DNA of 64,000 nucleotides. Origin: Lucifuga dentata (Eukaryota; Chordata; Actinopteri; Ophidiiformes; Bythitidae). Shown here in pieces: positions 27,001-41,100 of this stretch. The position numbers were made by a program, and so were the translations under genes. Positions within the stretch are counted from its first letter, which is position 1. Each line of letters starts with the position of its first letter. The notes under the pieces were generated by a model that was given only the letters and a program-made list of their open reading frames with translations, did no database searches and was not told the DNA's origin. Location of the stretch: assembly GCA_014773175.1 (NCBI GenBank), contig VXCM01001462.1, forward strand, positions 37,591 through 101,590, written 5' to 3'.

Positions 27001-30000
27001 TTGAAAAAAATACAGGAAAATTAAAATACGATTTTATGTTTTGGAAATTGGTTGTCAGTAATGTAACATGTACACGGGTTGTACAGTATATATTGGACTC
27101 AAACATGCATGACCTGTAAGCACCTTTAAGGGCCCCACAATGCAGATGGACACCCAAGTTAGTTATTTTTTCATTTTTGTCACTTTTCCTTCAAGAGTGT
27201 ACACATGCTATAGGTCTTCAAAATAATGAGCGCTGTTCAAGCTTCCATTGTCCCATTCAAAAATATTTACTGTTTGAACAATCAGAGATTTTCCTCTTTC
27301 ATGCAACCAGACTAATATCAAGCTTCACAGTCTCTTGCACAAAGATAAGTTGTGCTAGTCATGTCAGCTGACCTCCTCTAAGTGGAGGATATTTATTGGG
27401 ATTTCTATCACCAGAGAAGACTAATGGACTGACGCTACCTAAAATGCATCTGGTTTGATTTCCTCTTCACTGGTCCCTAGGTGGACTTTCGCTGTCATGC
27501 TTCAACCCTCCAGATTGGTTAAGACTTTTCTAATGTACAATTCATCAAAAAAGAGCTGTCTGACTCACCAAAAATTGGATTATTTCAGGAGGCACAGTTC
27601 TCTTCATCATTTTTTAAAGATAGAAGAGCAGTTTGTGACTAATTCAGATTGATGAGCTCAACTTGTTAAAAGCCTGTGAATATTTATAGCCAGAGACTGA
27701 AAGTGAAGATGATGCAATATTGAACAGGAGTAAAAAGAAATGCCATTAAACAGCAGTGCAGTCTGAGCCTTGTAAAATTGCACATCTTTTACCACCAGTG
27801 GAATAGAAATATTCAGAAGTGACAGCTGAAGGAGAGAAAGAGCACTTTCCTGTTCTGTCAGTGTGTTACAGGCAGATCTGCAGTACAACCTGTTCCGTAC
27901 TCGCAGATACGGTCCAGCTCCAACTGCTCCACTTTCTTTTTAGGCCACCCCAGAGGCTTGCAGCTGTTCACAGCTCTCCATCCTCTTCCTCCCATTACTG
28001 ACACAGTTAGAGAAGCCCACAGCGAGAGGCCATCATCCCGTCTTTTCACGTTACTTTGTTTTTCTCTCTTCTATAATTAGAAGCAACCCAGAAATGTGGG
28101 ATGAATGACAAGCACACATCCACCGCAGACAGGAGAAACTCTGTTCAAAAGGATGACACTTGCTCATCTTTTTGGCAAACTTCAGAGCAGCAAGACGTCC
28201 GTACCCACATGAACATATGACTTGCGACAGTTGCCATAGTAATCTCCCTGAGGCACAAGGCAATTTTGGGAGAAAGCGCTGCGGGTAACAGCAGCGCCTC
28301 GAACGCTGCTGCTTTGATCAAACTCAAACAGTCTTGTGAAAGTCAGAAATCATTTCAACACATTCTGAACAGAACAGACTGACCTCATGTCATATTTTCA
28401 CAGTCTTTACCGTGTAGTGCTCGATCCAAGAATTTTAGATAAGTCTCTGTGTAAAAGCAGCAGCTAAATTGCTGAGATGTTTTTTGTCTCATACTCTGCT
28501 CTCTGTTGTGTTTGCGAAGGTTGAAATTTGGCAGAAAATTGGGTTGAGGAGCTGATGTAAATCCAAATGCTGCCAATTGCCTTTATCAGTACCTCCTGTG
28601 ATCCACGAGTGGGGAATTGGGAATCGTGTGTTTTCTCTCTTTCTCTCATTCTCCCTTTATTCATTGCGCAGAAAAGCTTTTATCTCATAAACCGGTGCCT
28701 CCTATACCTTGCAACCCCCCTATCTTTAAAAGGCAAATTCATGTCCCTGCATTCACAGCAAAAATTGGAGTGTTGAAATTTCATGTTGGAATTTCATGGT
28801 TAAACATTTCCGAGCTGATTTCAACTCCCAAAGAGTAATTTTAACACATTCAGAGTTAAATGTTGTTCAGTGTTGGAGTTATTTGACAGAGTTGATCACA
28901 TCAGCGTTAGCTCAACTCCGTAGAGATGTAATGAAACTCTGCCCACGTATTTCAGTTCTTCAGCTGGAAAAGTTGGTGCCATCATCCTCTGATGCAGTTT
29001 AAACGGTATTGTTCAGCATGTAAACAGCATCGGTTCCTAACATATGCAGGTTTNGATGCAGTTTAAACGGTATTGTTCAGCATGTAAACAGCATCGGTTC
29101 CTAACATATGCAGGTTTTCAAAAGCCTTAATAGTGTTCATAGCTGTGTTATTTCTATTGGCTCAAAAACTCCCCATTTTAAGTATTTATTTCATTTTCAT
29201 GCTGTATCCAGATTTGTGAATGGGTTTTCAAATTCTTTACATACCTTCTTTCATAATGTTTTAATTCAACTACATGATGGACTGGAGAGGAGAAAAGGCA
29301 AAAATAAACAAGTTGTTTATTATTTTGTGTTTTGTATTTGTGTACTGGAGTTTTATTTAACAGGCAGCACTGTTGCCTCACAACAAAAAGTCCAGGGTTC
29401 AAGACCGACCAGGTCCAAGTAAAACATGTAACTCTGAGCAGTGTTATTTTTCCTAATCCCTTTTAGTGTGACTTTAACACTGTTNAAAACATGTAACTCT
29501 GAGCAGTGTTATTTTTCCTAATCCCTTTTAGTGTGACTTTAACACTGTTTTACAAGTTAAATAAGGAACTCTGGCATCATGTTAAATTTTTAGCTGTTTT
29601 AAAAATGTTAATTTAACTCCGGAGAGTGTGGAGCTAAATAAACCCTGAAAAAGTGTTGAAATCAATGTGAGAGTTAATTCAACACTGGACTTGTTTGTTT
29701 GCAAATGGTTCAAAGTTTGCCAAATTAGTGTTTCTGTAAAAAAAAAAGAAAAAAAGAAAAAAAAAAAGAAGCTAAAATCGGAAGAATGATTACAAATTTT
29801 TCCATTCGCCGCTGTTTTTCACGTAGCATAATCCAATTCAGAATTAGTTTGGATTGGGTACCACAGCTGAGAATCACTCCTTTTAGAGAGAAAACCTGCA
29901 GATTGCTTTACAGCCCAAACCAGAAAGACAAAGCTGGTATTATTCCAGAACAAACAATAACACACACACAAACGCGCACACACACACACACCTGTTCCGA

Positions 30001-32498
30001 GGTACAGGACGCTGTAGTGCTCGTCGTTGACAGTCAGGACGATGTCGGCCACCGTGTGTGTGATCTGGTCGTCAGAAGGCAGGTCGAGCGGAGCTATACC
30101 CATTGGGCGGATCACATCCTCAATTTCTGGGTGGTACCTGATCACCCCGAGGTTTTTGATGTCGTTGAGACCTCCTGCCGTTGAGTTTTTGCGGACACAC
30201 TGAGAGGAGAAGCGATCTAATCAATTCAAGCCAAGCCAGAGACAAACAAAATGCCCTTGGAGAAAGATTTCAATATTCCTTCTCTTTTATTATCTCAGTA
30301 CCACATCTGGCTATTTTTGTCACAGAAACATAACAGAACGAATTGAAGAAGACACTTGTACCTTTAAATTTAACACCTTCAGTCACTGAATTCATTAATC
30401 TCAATAAAAACATCAACAAAAATCTATTTTTTTTTTAAATTAACTTGAATTTTTTTGTTTGCATTGAACTTCTTTGAACTCGAGTAATAAAACACTTTCA
30501 ATTTCAAAGTTTCTGGTTCCTACACTTCTTGTCTACAGGTGTACCAAATTTTGAGGTTCATATCTAAAAGCACTGAAGCTTTATAAGGCTTTTATTGCAC
30601 CCCTTGATGTCCTTTTCATCACCACACCTATCCAAACCTATCCAAACCTATCCAAAAAATGTGCAATGCAACATTTCAACAAATAATCAACATCATTATT
30701 TGGCTTTAAAAGTGCAAGACAAGGCTAAAAAAACAGTCAAATCTAGTTGCAAATGGCCTCTCAGCATGCAAACTCAATCGCAACACGTCTGAGACCACTT
30801 CTCACATTACCCATGGCTTAAAAGGGGATTTAACGACCACGTGCGGAGGCATGTGATAGGTCAATTTAACGCTTAGAATGTTTCCTATTGGATGAAAACC
30901 TTGTCAATCAAGTCGAGTTAGGTTGCAAAAAGTTATCACCATGCATTCTGATTGGCTGATTTTACATGTACGCTCATACTATAGGGACAGATGCTGGTCT
31001 GAGGGGATTTATCGCAAAAATAGATTTAATGGATTAATTAAAATGGATGATTTCTGTGCTACTAAATGATTGTTTTAGCCATGAAAAGAAATGTCCCAAC
31101 AGTTTTTAAATTACTTTAAATGACTATTGCTTCCAACGAGGTGTAATTCCAATTTGTGCAAACAACCATAGCAGGCATTCACATTTGTTTTTTAAGTGGT
31201 ACTGGTTATTTAGAAACCTTAATTTTGACGATTGAGTTATTAGTTTTGTTTATTGACGATGTCGTTTCACATAAACAGGATGTGGATGCTGGAATTTACA
31301 CCACTAGGGGGCCTGAGTGAGCGCTGCAATATTTTCACCTCCGAAAAACTGGCTCATGCTTATTGCTTTTATTGAAATTGGTTTGATGGGGTTTCTTACC
31401 ATTCCGGGGCGGCTGCCGATGAACGGACTGCTGTAGCCCTTCAGTTTGGACGTGGAGAAAGCTTGATCAATGTCTTCGATTGAGTAAGCGCAGATCACTG
31501 TTCTGCCCCTGAAAGCAGAGAGGAGACAAAGTGTAATTACATCCACAGCAAAGCAGAGTCAGCTGCTCAGGAATGAAGCGAGGCAGCATTCCAGTTTTAT
31601 CATTTCTTTTTTTCACAGTGAACAAAGTCATTCACATTTATGCTTCATAACTAGCTAAACAGGAGATGTACAGAAATAAAAACATTTTAAGGTTGAAATC
31701 TGACCTGCAAATTTGTAACTCAAATGTGCAGCATGAGGCATGTCAAAGGCTGAACACAGAAGGGTGACATGTACCCAGATACCCATAATGCATCTCTTTA
31801 AATGATCATATACAGCAATTGTGCATGTTTAAGCCCAATATATCCAATCCACATACAAGTTACATTACTGATGACTATTTCCCAAAGTATGCTACTTTAG
31901 CGGTACATTTCAGAATTGTTTTTCCTACCGTCCAGACTGTCATTTGTTTAATTCATTCCAGTATGTTATAAAAATCAACTTGTAGAGACTTAAAACACAC
32001 TTGAAATACATAATCCATCACAGCAAACAAAATGTAGATTAGGTTTTTTTTTTTTTTTTTTTTTTTTTGCTGAAGTAACTTTATTTAACTGATCCAACAT
32101 GGAGCTGCAAGAAAGACAATGTATCTCTCTGCCAGGAAATATAGTCCCAGAAGGAGACGGCTTTTACCAAGAAATTAAAATGACCGTGCCTTCTACAATC
32201 ATGCAAAAGTGTTTGCAGGCGAAACACTGAATGTTAAGGTAGGTGTATCACCTGAAGATTTGATTTTGAAAGATTAAGGGGTTTGAAAAAATAACAGCAA
32301 AACTAAAATATAATTTGATGTTTTGGAAATTGGTTTTCAGTGATGTAACATACTGTATGTGGGTTGTATATAATCAGATCATATCAGATTCGTCTTTTTT
32401 GTCATTGCACAGAGTACAGTGCGGAAGCAACGAAATGTAGTTTAGAATCTATAACCAGAAGTGCAAAAAGTAGTAAAGTGCAGAGTAATGTGCAAATG

Positions 32499-32531
<33 letters not shown>

Positions 32532-32747
32532 AAGTAGCAGTGAGGGGTATATACAGTATAATATGCTAAGATACATACAATTCGTACAATATGAAGTATT
32601 AACAGTATGAACAAATGAAATGAATACATTAAGATATATACAGCATATGCAGCAGCTTGATATGAATACATATACTATAGGTCACACATGTACAGAGAAG
32701 ACTGAAGTATACATATGAGTATGTTATATAAACATATATATATATAT

Positions 32748-32798
<51 letters not shown>

Positions 32799-34690
32799 TT
32801 TAGATAGATATGTACAGTATGCAGTATATAAGAATCATGGAAACCAAGACAGTCAACATACAGTATAATGAGCGCAAACATGCACAATTGTCGGTATGGT
32901 CCTTTAAGGCCACAAAGACACAAGTGTAGATCACTTTGCAGATGCTTGTAAAGCTAACATGGCGATTCATAAACATAGTGCCAGTCTGAACATGTTGATG
33001 AGGGCAAGTAGTGTCATGAACCATGCATGTTCCTTCATTCATAAACGCCTGTTACTGAACTCTATCATTTACCCTGAAAGAGGTGCTACTATGGTATTTA
33101 TCTCATTTGCACGTTGGTTAAGCTATTCATCAAATACATAATACATGTCACCACACCCACCACCCCGTGCACCGGGACTCCAGGTAGTGTCTGTCTTTCT
33201 TATGTTGGCGTCAATCTGAAAATATGGTGCTCTAAAGCAGAGAATCTGTGTTTGCTTTGCCAATTTAACTTGTCAGTGTTAAATCCAGTTCAGGCTTTTG
33301 TTTCTTTCTTCATATTTACATTGTTATGATTATTATTCTCTTCAACAGAAAGAGCTGATCAAGATTTTGTCCAAACTGTCACGCGTCAATTACACAGTGG
33401 AAAATCATGTCACAGCTGTTGCATTGTTATCAGATGTCGTATATGTAATAACGTAACTTGCAAACTTGAGCACGTGTGTATGTGTGTGTGCAACAGATTT
33501 TGTTGTAAATTATTATGTAGAAACTGTTGATTACAGATAAGCTAAATACAGAAAACAGAAACTCAGACTGACTTACAAACCATTTTGTTTCAAGATTTGC
33601 TTCAACACAGTCTTGTATGAGTGTGTATGTGGGTGTGTAATTGTGTGTCAGGGAGTGCTGATTGTACTGTGTGGATGAATGATTATCATTTAGTTTTATC
33701 TGTTGGGTTATCTCTGTTTTAGTGTATTATTTGAACCTGGCAAAACACTGAATTTCCCTAAAGTGATTTGAAATCATCACTGAACCCTGAATTCTCTTGA
33801 GGATGATATTAATGTGGTTATTCCTACTCATTTTTTCATTCATGGAAATGGTTTTGATGAAATGTGCTTTGCTATTATTTGAAGTTTTACTGCATATTAC
33901 AACCAGGGAAATTTACCTTATTTAGTACAAAACCTCTGCATCCTGACTGTCTTTACACAGGCTGAACTCCAGTTAATGGTTTGTGATTTGATTATTTGAT
34001 TATTATTGATTTGGGATTGCATCATGCTGCTTATGACATCATGACTCTGCATGAAAAGGAACCAAAAACCAAAACAGCTTTTTATTCTGACTTTACACTG
34101 GATGATACTGGAATCGATCTTAAAGTTTTAGACTGTGAGGATTTATTGTTTCAGACATATTTAAAGGCCCATACCGCCAAATTTGCATGTCTCAGCCCAA
34201 TATATACTATATAAAACCTCATATGTTATGTTACTAACAACCAGTTTTCAAAACAAAACCAAATTTTAGCTTTCCTGTTATTTTGCCAAATCTTTCAAAA
34301 TCAAATGATCACCTGATTGAATTCAGGTGATACACACACCTTAATATTCAGTGTTTCTCCTTCTAACACTTTTGCACGATTGTAGAAGGCATGGTTGTTT
34401 TAATTTTTCAGTAAAAGCCTTCTTCTCCTGAGACTGTATTTCCTGGTGGAGACATACGCTGTCTTCCACGCAGCTCCATGTTGGATCGGTTAAATAAAGT
34501 TACTTTGACAAAAAAACTTTAATAGACATGTTGTTCACTTTGATGGATTATGTATCTCAAGCATGTTTCAAGTCTCTACAAGTTGATTTTAATAGCGTAG
34601 TGGAATGAACTAAAACCAGTGGCAGTCTGGAAGGTAAGAAAAACAAAACTCTAAATTTACTGCTAAAGTAGTAGTAGTAGTAGTTGTAGC

Positions 34691-34749
<59 letters not shown>

Positions 34750-37700
34750 TAGTAGTAGCAGTAGTAGTAGCAGCAGCAGTAGTAGTAGTCATAGTAGTTA
34801 TCAGTAACTTAACGTGTATGTGGATTATATATATTGGGCTCAAACATGCATGATCACCGGTATGCTCCTTTAAGATCAGCTGAAGGCTAAAATTGTATTC
34901 AAGTACAATACTTGATGAAGTTACTCTTCTACTTTCACTTCTGTATGTTGCTCAACAGCATAAAACCCTGAATATCTGAATTAAGAAAATATCCAACCAG
35001 AGGTTTTATGCTGATATTTAACCCTGAAGAACAGAAAGAGCATACACATCTTTTCTTTTTTTTTTTTTTTTAATNTTTTTTTTTTTTTTTTAAATGTATT
35101 GATTGAGTTACATTAGACCATAATAACACACGACACAATAGCATATTCTGCTTGTTGCTCGGCCATACAGTAATAAATTATAATGAGCTATAAAACAAAA
35201 TTCTGAAATTTACAGCTAAAGCAGGAAATTTTGGGAAATTGTCAGTTACATAACATGTAAGAAGGTTGTATATATTGGGCTCAAACATGCACAATCACTG
35301 GTATGGTCCTTTAATATTATCTGCATTATCTTGCTTGAATTGTGACCATTGGTGTAATTTTTATAGACCTGCGCTGCTGTCAGCAGCTGTCAGAGTTTAT
35401 TCGATGTGTTCCGGCTCACCATGCGTTGGAGANACCTGCGCTGCTGTCAGCAGCTGTCAGAGTTTATTCGATGTGTTCCGGCTCACCATGCGTTGGAGAA
35501 GAGGCCGTACATGACCCCGGCCCTCTTGTCGACCGCCGTCAGCACCACGGCCTGCTTGATGTTGTTGTACTGCTGCTGGGTGCTGCCTGCGCCACACATC
35601 ACCCTGGCCTTCATGAAGGTGGTCCATGAGTCCGCCAGCAGGGCCTTAATGCCGCCTTCATCCACCTGTGAGTCACACACAAGGACTTTGACAATGAAAT
35701 CTTTAAGAGGAAGACATATTGCTAAATTGAGAAACATTTATAGAAAATCCCTGAGAGGATGAGACATTGAGCCTCTCTAACACTTCTGCTGTCAGAAGAA
35801 AACATTATGAGCCAGTGTGCTTTAAAGGACAATACCGGCAATTTATCATGTTTGAGCCCCAGTATATACAACCCATGTTTGCTACTGACAACTATCCAAA
35901 ACAAACTACTGGAGTGGTAAATTGTTTTTTTCCCCTAATGGTTGGCAGCAATGTAATGTGTATGTGGGCAGTGTTTTTTTTGTTTTTTGTTTTTTTCAGG
36001 GACAATGTACATTAATCAACATCATGCATAAACATGGTGTAAATGCATCAGATTTAGCCAAAAAGGCTCATTTTCATCTGCTTTCCCTTTGGCTCAAACA
36101 TGCAAAACCACTGGTGTGGTCCTTTAAACCTGCCTGGGACTGTTTATTCATTTAGTTCATGTAATATTTGCAAGAAACGGAATTTGTACCGTGCAGATTC
36201 GGCCAATACGGGCTCTGTATGGCTCCTCGTCCACCCTGGCTGTCTTGTTGAACTCACTGAAGAAAAAGTAGATCTCCTCCTTGTACTTTTGGGAAGATGG
36301 GATGACCGCTGCGCCGGCAAACTGCGGATCTGTGTGATGACACATGTTACAACGTCTGATTTAAGAAGTATTTTAATACAGTAATGCCAACAGTCATATT
36401 TGGATGAAACAACTCATTATCTGACACTTGGAATGAGACTATTTTTCTCATTTTATTAGTTTCCAATGTGAGTCAAGATAGTTTGTCAAGCCTTTTTTTT
36501 TTTTTTTTTTTTTNTTTTTTTTTTTTTTTTTTTGGCTTGTATTCGTTAACAAATGCACTTGTGCCCTTCTTACTCTAAAGGTAACCAAGCTTTCCACTGA
36601 CGTCCATTTTTTCTTTTATTTAAATTGTTTTTTAGACTTAAAATCTGATCAACAAAAACAACTCATGAATAGATCTCCAAAAAATACATAAAATACTCAA
36701 TTTTCCCCTAAAGCCTTGCTTATACCCTTATTCACTTAGTCCTATTGTGGTCTTATTTTATCTTTACATTTGGGGAAAGTACTTCAAAACATTACACTTC
36801 TTTAAAATATCTTAAATATTCTTTAAAATATATAAAATCTGTCAATTATTTTTTTCAACTAATCATTTACTGTGTAAAATGTCAGAAAATAGTGACAAGT
36901 TCCCAGAGTCTTAAAAATGCTTGCTTTGTCTAAATAATAGTTTAAATGAATTCAATTTACATAGAAACATAAAGAAATCCTCAATTTGGTGAATCTGTAA
37001 CAAGATAAGCTTTAGCATTTTTGAAAGTAGTAATAATTAAATTTTCCTTCAAAACAGTCTAATTGCTGAATTATCTGGCAACTAATCCATTTTTCTGCTT
37101 CAGTACAAGCAGAAATGGCTGGTCAGAGTGGATATTTTTGCTGTGGATATTCTCTGCTTCACATTTTATATTCCTTAATTACATATTCCTCCCATCACAG
37201 AGCTGCCATTGCTGTGAATAACTTAACCCAAACCTTAAACAGGGTGATGGCAAATCCACCCACGTGTTATTTTCCCACAGGAATCATTGCATACCATCTA
37301 CACAATCCCACTACCCACCGTTTTCAGATTGATTGGTCTAAACCTCTTCACTTTCTCTACAGCTCCTCCTACTCACTCAGCAGCCAAACGTTCTCCGTCT
37401 TCAGGAGTTTCTGCGTGCCGAACGTCCGTCTGATGGAGCCGCTGTGACCTCCCACCGAGGACAGAGCAGAATACAGACTCCCATCTGAGACGGCCAGAAA
37501 AGACGGAGAAACGGTAAATGCAGGACAAAAGGAGAAAGCAGACAGTGAGCGTGAGAGACGGTACAAGGTTCAGGGAGACAAATGGAAGATGATTGTAGGA
37601 CATAAAGAGAGGGGAGCAAAGACACAGGACAAAAAACAGACAGAATAAAAAGAGAAAATATTTCCAAAGCATGTTAGAAAGAAAAGGTGTTAAAACATTT

Positions 37701-37901
37701 TGTGCAGATGTGCTGCAGATTATCATCAGACCTAAGCTGAATCTGATTGGCCGTCAATTTTCAGCAAAGTGCCTCCATGCAGGTTATGCAATGCTTTGAA
37801 ACTGTTCAAAAGTTACAAAGGAAATTCTGATTGCTGCAAGTCTGTTTCATTTTTCACTGCCCTGTTAATAGAGCACAAGTGTGCGCACGCACGCATGCAC
37901 G

Positions 37902-37935
<34 letters not shown>

Positions 37936-38103
37936 GTGAGTACAGTTCCCAAACTTACAGGGTAAAAATGTAGTGAGACAGGCTGTTTATGCTGCAGGTA
38001 AAAGCAGTAAAACTTGGTTCTTTACCTGCAGCAGGTATCTCTCTCTACTTTATGTCGGGTGATCGCATTCAGGTACAATTCAATTACTATCAAACCAGAT
38101 CTC

Positions 38104-38134
<31 letters not shown>

Positions 38135-41100
38135 GTACAAAGTGGACTCACACATCTTCCCTTTGAGGACGTGCATTTGCATCTGCGTACTGCTTGTGAG
38201 AAAACCTGCCTGTAGCCTTAATGGACGGGACAAGGACAGCTGAAGCTTAAGGGAATTGGGTTGTCATGTTTTTGTATCATTTATAATATTTAGGAGCCTT
38301 TTCATAAACAAAACTGGTGCACATTGGAATTTTGACCTCCAGGATGGTGCTTTAAAAAGTTCAAATAATTACTAACGTATTGAGGATTCATCCTCTGGGG
38401 ATGATGAATATCTGTACAGAGTTGCAATCCAAATCCAAATACCTGTTGAGCTAATTCACTCTGGACCAAAGTGTGGCACCTGGCAGAATGACAGAAAAAG
38501 ACCTGCAGCACTACTGTGGCTAAAAGCAGGAGAGGAGGAGGAGGAGGAGGAGGAGAGGAAGAGAGTGCAGCAAAGACAACATCATGGAAGAATAGCCGAG
38601 TGTGTTGATTAGCTGCCACCAACCACCGTCTCCCCATAGCTCCACTTAAAACTCCATCTCCATGGTGATGCGGAGGGAAGCATTTGAAACAGTGGCAATA
38701 ACAGCTTAATTAGGACAGATTATTATAAGAACGCAGATCCATTCAAGCAAAAGGCTGGTTCATTGCTTCAGCAATCGATCCTCAACTGAACGAGCTTCCT
38801 GCAGTGAAACAAACCTCTCAGTGATTTAACTCAAATGGATTTCTGCACTTTTCCTACAAGCTATCTGCATTAGATGGTTTTTATAAACAGACGATTTGTC
38901 CATCCCTCATTTAGCGCCCTGGCTACTGCACATCTCTATTTAGTTCCTCTGTGAATCATGGCTTCGCTGACACGTTATTTTTAATTTTTATGAATTACTC
39001 ATCATGCACAGAGTGAAGAATGAGCAGCCAAAATCTGTCACACATTGATATTCTAACCTCTTTTTTTTTTTTTTAATGATTTTTTTTTATCCCTTACACT
39101 GAGAAGAAATGCATCTAATATTTCTGGAATTTTTAGTTTAGTGTGTCATACAATGAAATATCGAACCAGTTTCTGCCCCATTACCCAGATGCACTGGATG
39201 AAAGGCACTGGGCAGGTCATTAATCTATTACAGGGCTACACAGAAATAAATCAACATTTTTAAAGGGGAAGGAGGCTGCAGTCATACTAGCAGTTTTTAC
39301 AGTGACATTTTTGAAGTTAAATCAATTCATTTCAGTCTAATCGCTGCAAATAGTGGATTCACTCGCTGGGGCAAACTTTGTGCAATGGCAAAATGAATTT
39401 GTGCAGTTGCAAAATAAAAAATCAGCGCGATGCTTTTGCATAGAGTTCAGTTTTGCTGAACTTTGACAGGCAAATCCACTCACAAGCCGTGTTGATACTG
39501 CTGACCTCTGACGGAATGTAAGGAACTGTAGTCCAAAATGGAGGAAGCTGTCATATTAGCTGTGCCTCATCATCTGATTTTGTACAACTCTGCTCTGCCG
39601 GAGTATAAACTTCTCCTCAAAAAAGCTGCAGTATGGTTTGCAGTCAGTCGTGAGACAGGAGTGGATAGTGCGTGACTTTATGTAAATTTATTATCTGGTT
39701 AGCGACCGAGCTAGCTAGCTTTGTCATAGTTAGCTAACTGACAAGGTAGCTGTGGCATGTCACCAGCAGGAGCATATCTATGTTCCCAGGGTCCTGTGTT
39801 CTCCGGTTCCATATTCATATTCTCCATTCCATATTCTGTTAACACACATTAAGTGTGTGTTAACAACTAACCCTAGCCCATTATGTGTTCTATTGTGCTA
39901 TATAGAGCTGGGGAACATAGGAATGACTCCTCAGCAGCTAGCTAGCATGCAGCGCTGCCTAGCTCGCATGCCAGGTAGCCGGTGACAAGCAAGCTTGTTG
40001 ATGTTTCATTATGCAAATAATGTTATGTAGCATAAAAACAGAGACAGTCCTGTAACAAATCCTCATTTTATGAAACTAATAATGTTGTTGACACTGTGTC
40101 AGAGGTGTTGATTCAGCTCTGCTTTCATTTTTGATGCTGCTGTGTTATTGGACCCGAAAGAAGTCGCTACGTCACCAAGCAATTTGCAAGGATGCTAATA
40201 TTCGTGAGGATATGTGAATGATGCTTGAGTTGCATATTTCTAGTGTGACCGTAGCATGACACTGATGCTGTCTGTGTCCACGGTTCAATTCCCTGAGGAA
40301 TGAAGCAAGACAATAAAGCCTATCATTCTTCATTTCACTGAAATCCAGCCATTACTTTTTTTGAAATATCCTGCTGATACACACAAGTGAAAACATAACC
40401 TCCATGGCAGAAGAAACAACTTAAAGCTTATGATGGCAGATTTATAGAACTTGCACTTTTAGTCTCTGTTCTAAAATGAGTTTCAGCTAATTTCTGTTGT
40501 CTCATCTCTGGGTGAGAAAAAAAATAAATGAAACCAGCTGTCATTTAATGTCTCTTCCAAATTGGATTCCACCACTCCTGTTGTTTAATGACAGGTGGAA
40601 GATAATTGTAGACCAAGAAGAAATTGCAGGTCAAAAATAAATTATGTTTTTTATTTACCAAGAGCTGGATTAGCAAAGACTTAATATTATCAGCAAACCT
40701 GTTTTTACCAAAATACAGAAAGTAATTTAAGATAGAATATTAATTAATTACACTTATCAGCTGCTATGGTGAGAGGATTAAATTAACAAACTTATCTCCA
40801 CAATTAGCACAAAACAGAGGGGGGAATTCATAGAGCACAGCATCAGATATAATTTGATTCGATAAGGTTAAATAGCGTCACGTAGCCATGTTCTCTCATT
40901 CATAAATGCCTCTTACCTGCATCTTTTAGCTTTTGCCTTGAAAGATGTTGCTGAGATATTTCCTTATTTACATGCTATCATTAACAAAAAAACAAACGCT
41001 GTGACAAAAAAATGAAGATCTCTTTCAGTCAGGTGGTAAATTTCAGAATGAAATATGGGAGATGTTTTAAATCGCATTTGCCTCACATGTTCATGATCAA

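Noticed and set aside
29786..30184. A 132-residue plus-strand frame opposite exon 10
   Set aside because: It is the antisense of sema7a exon 10 plus a CA microsatellite.
34610..34843. A poly-threonine frame on the minus strand
   Set aside because: Product of the TAG repeat inside a TTAA element.
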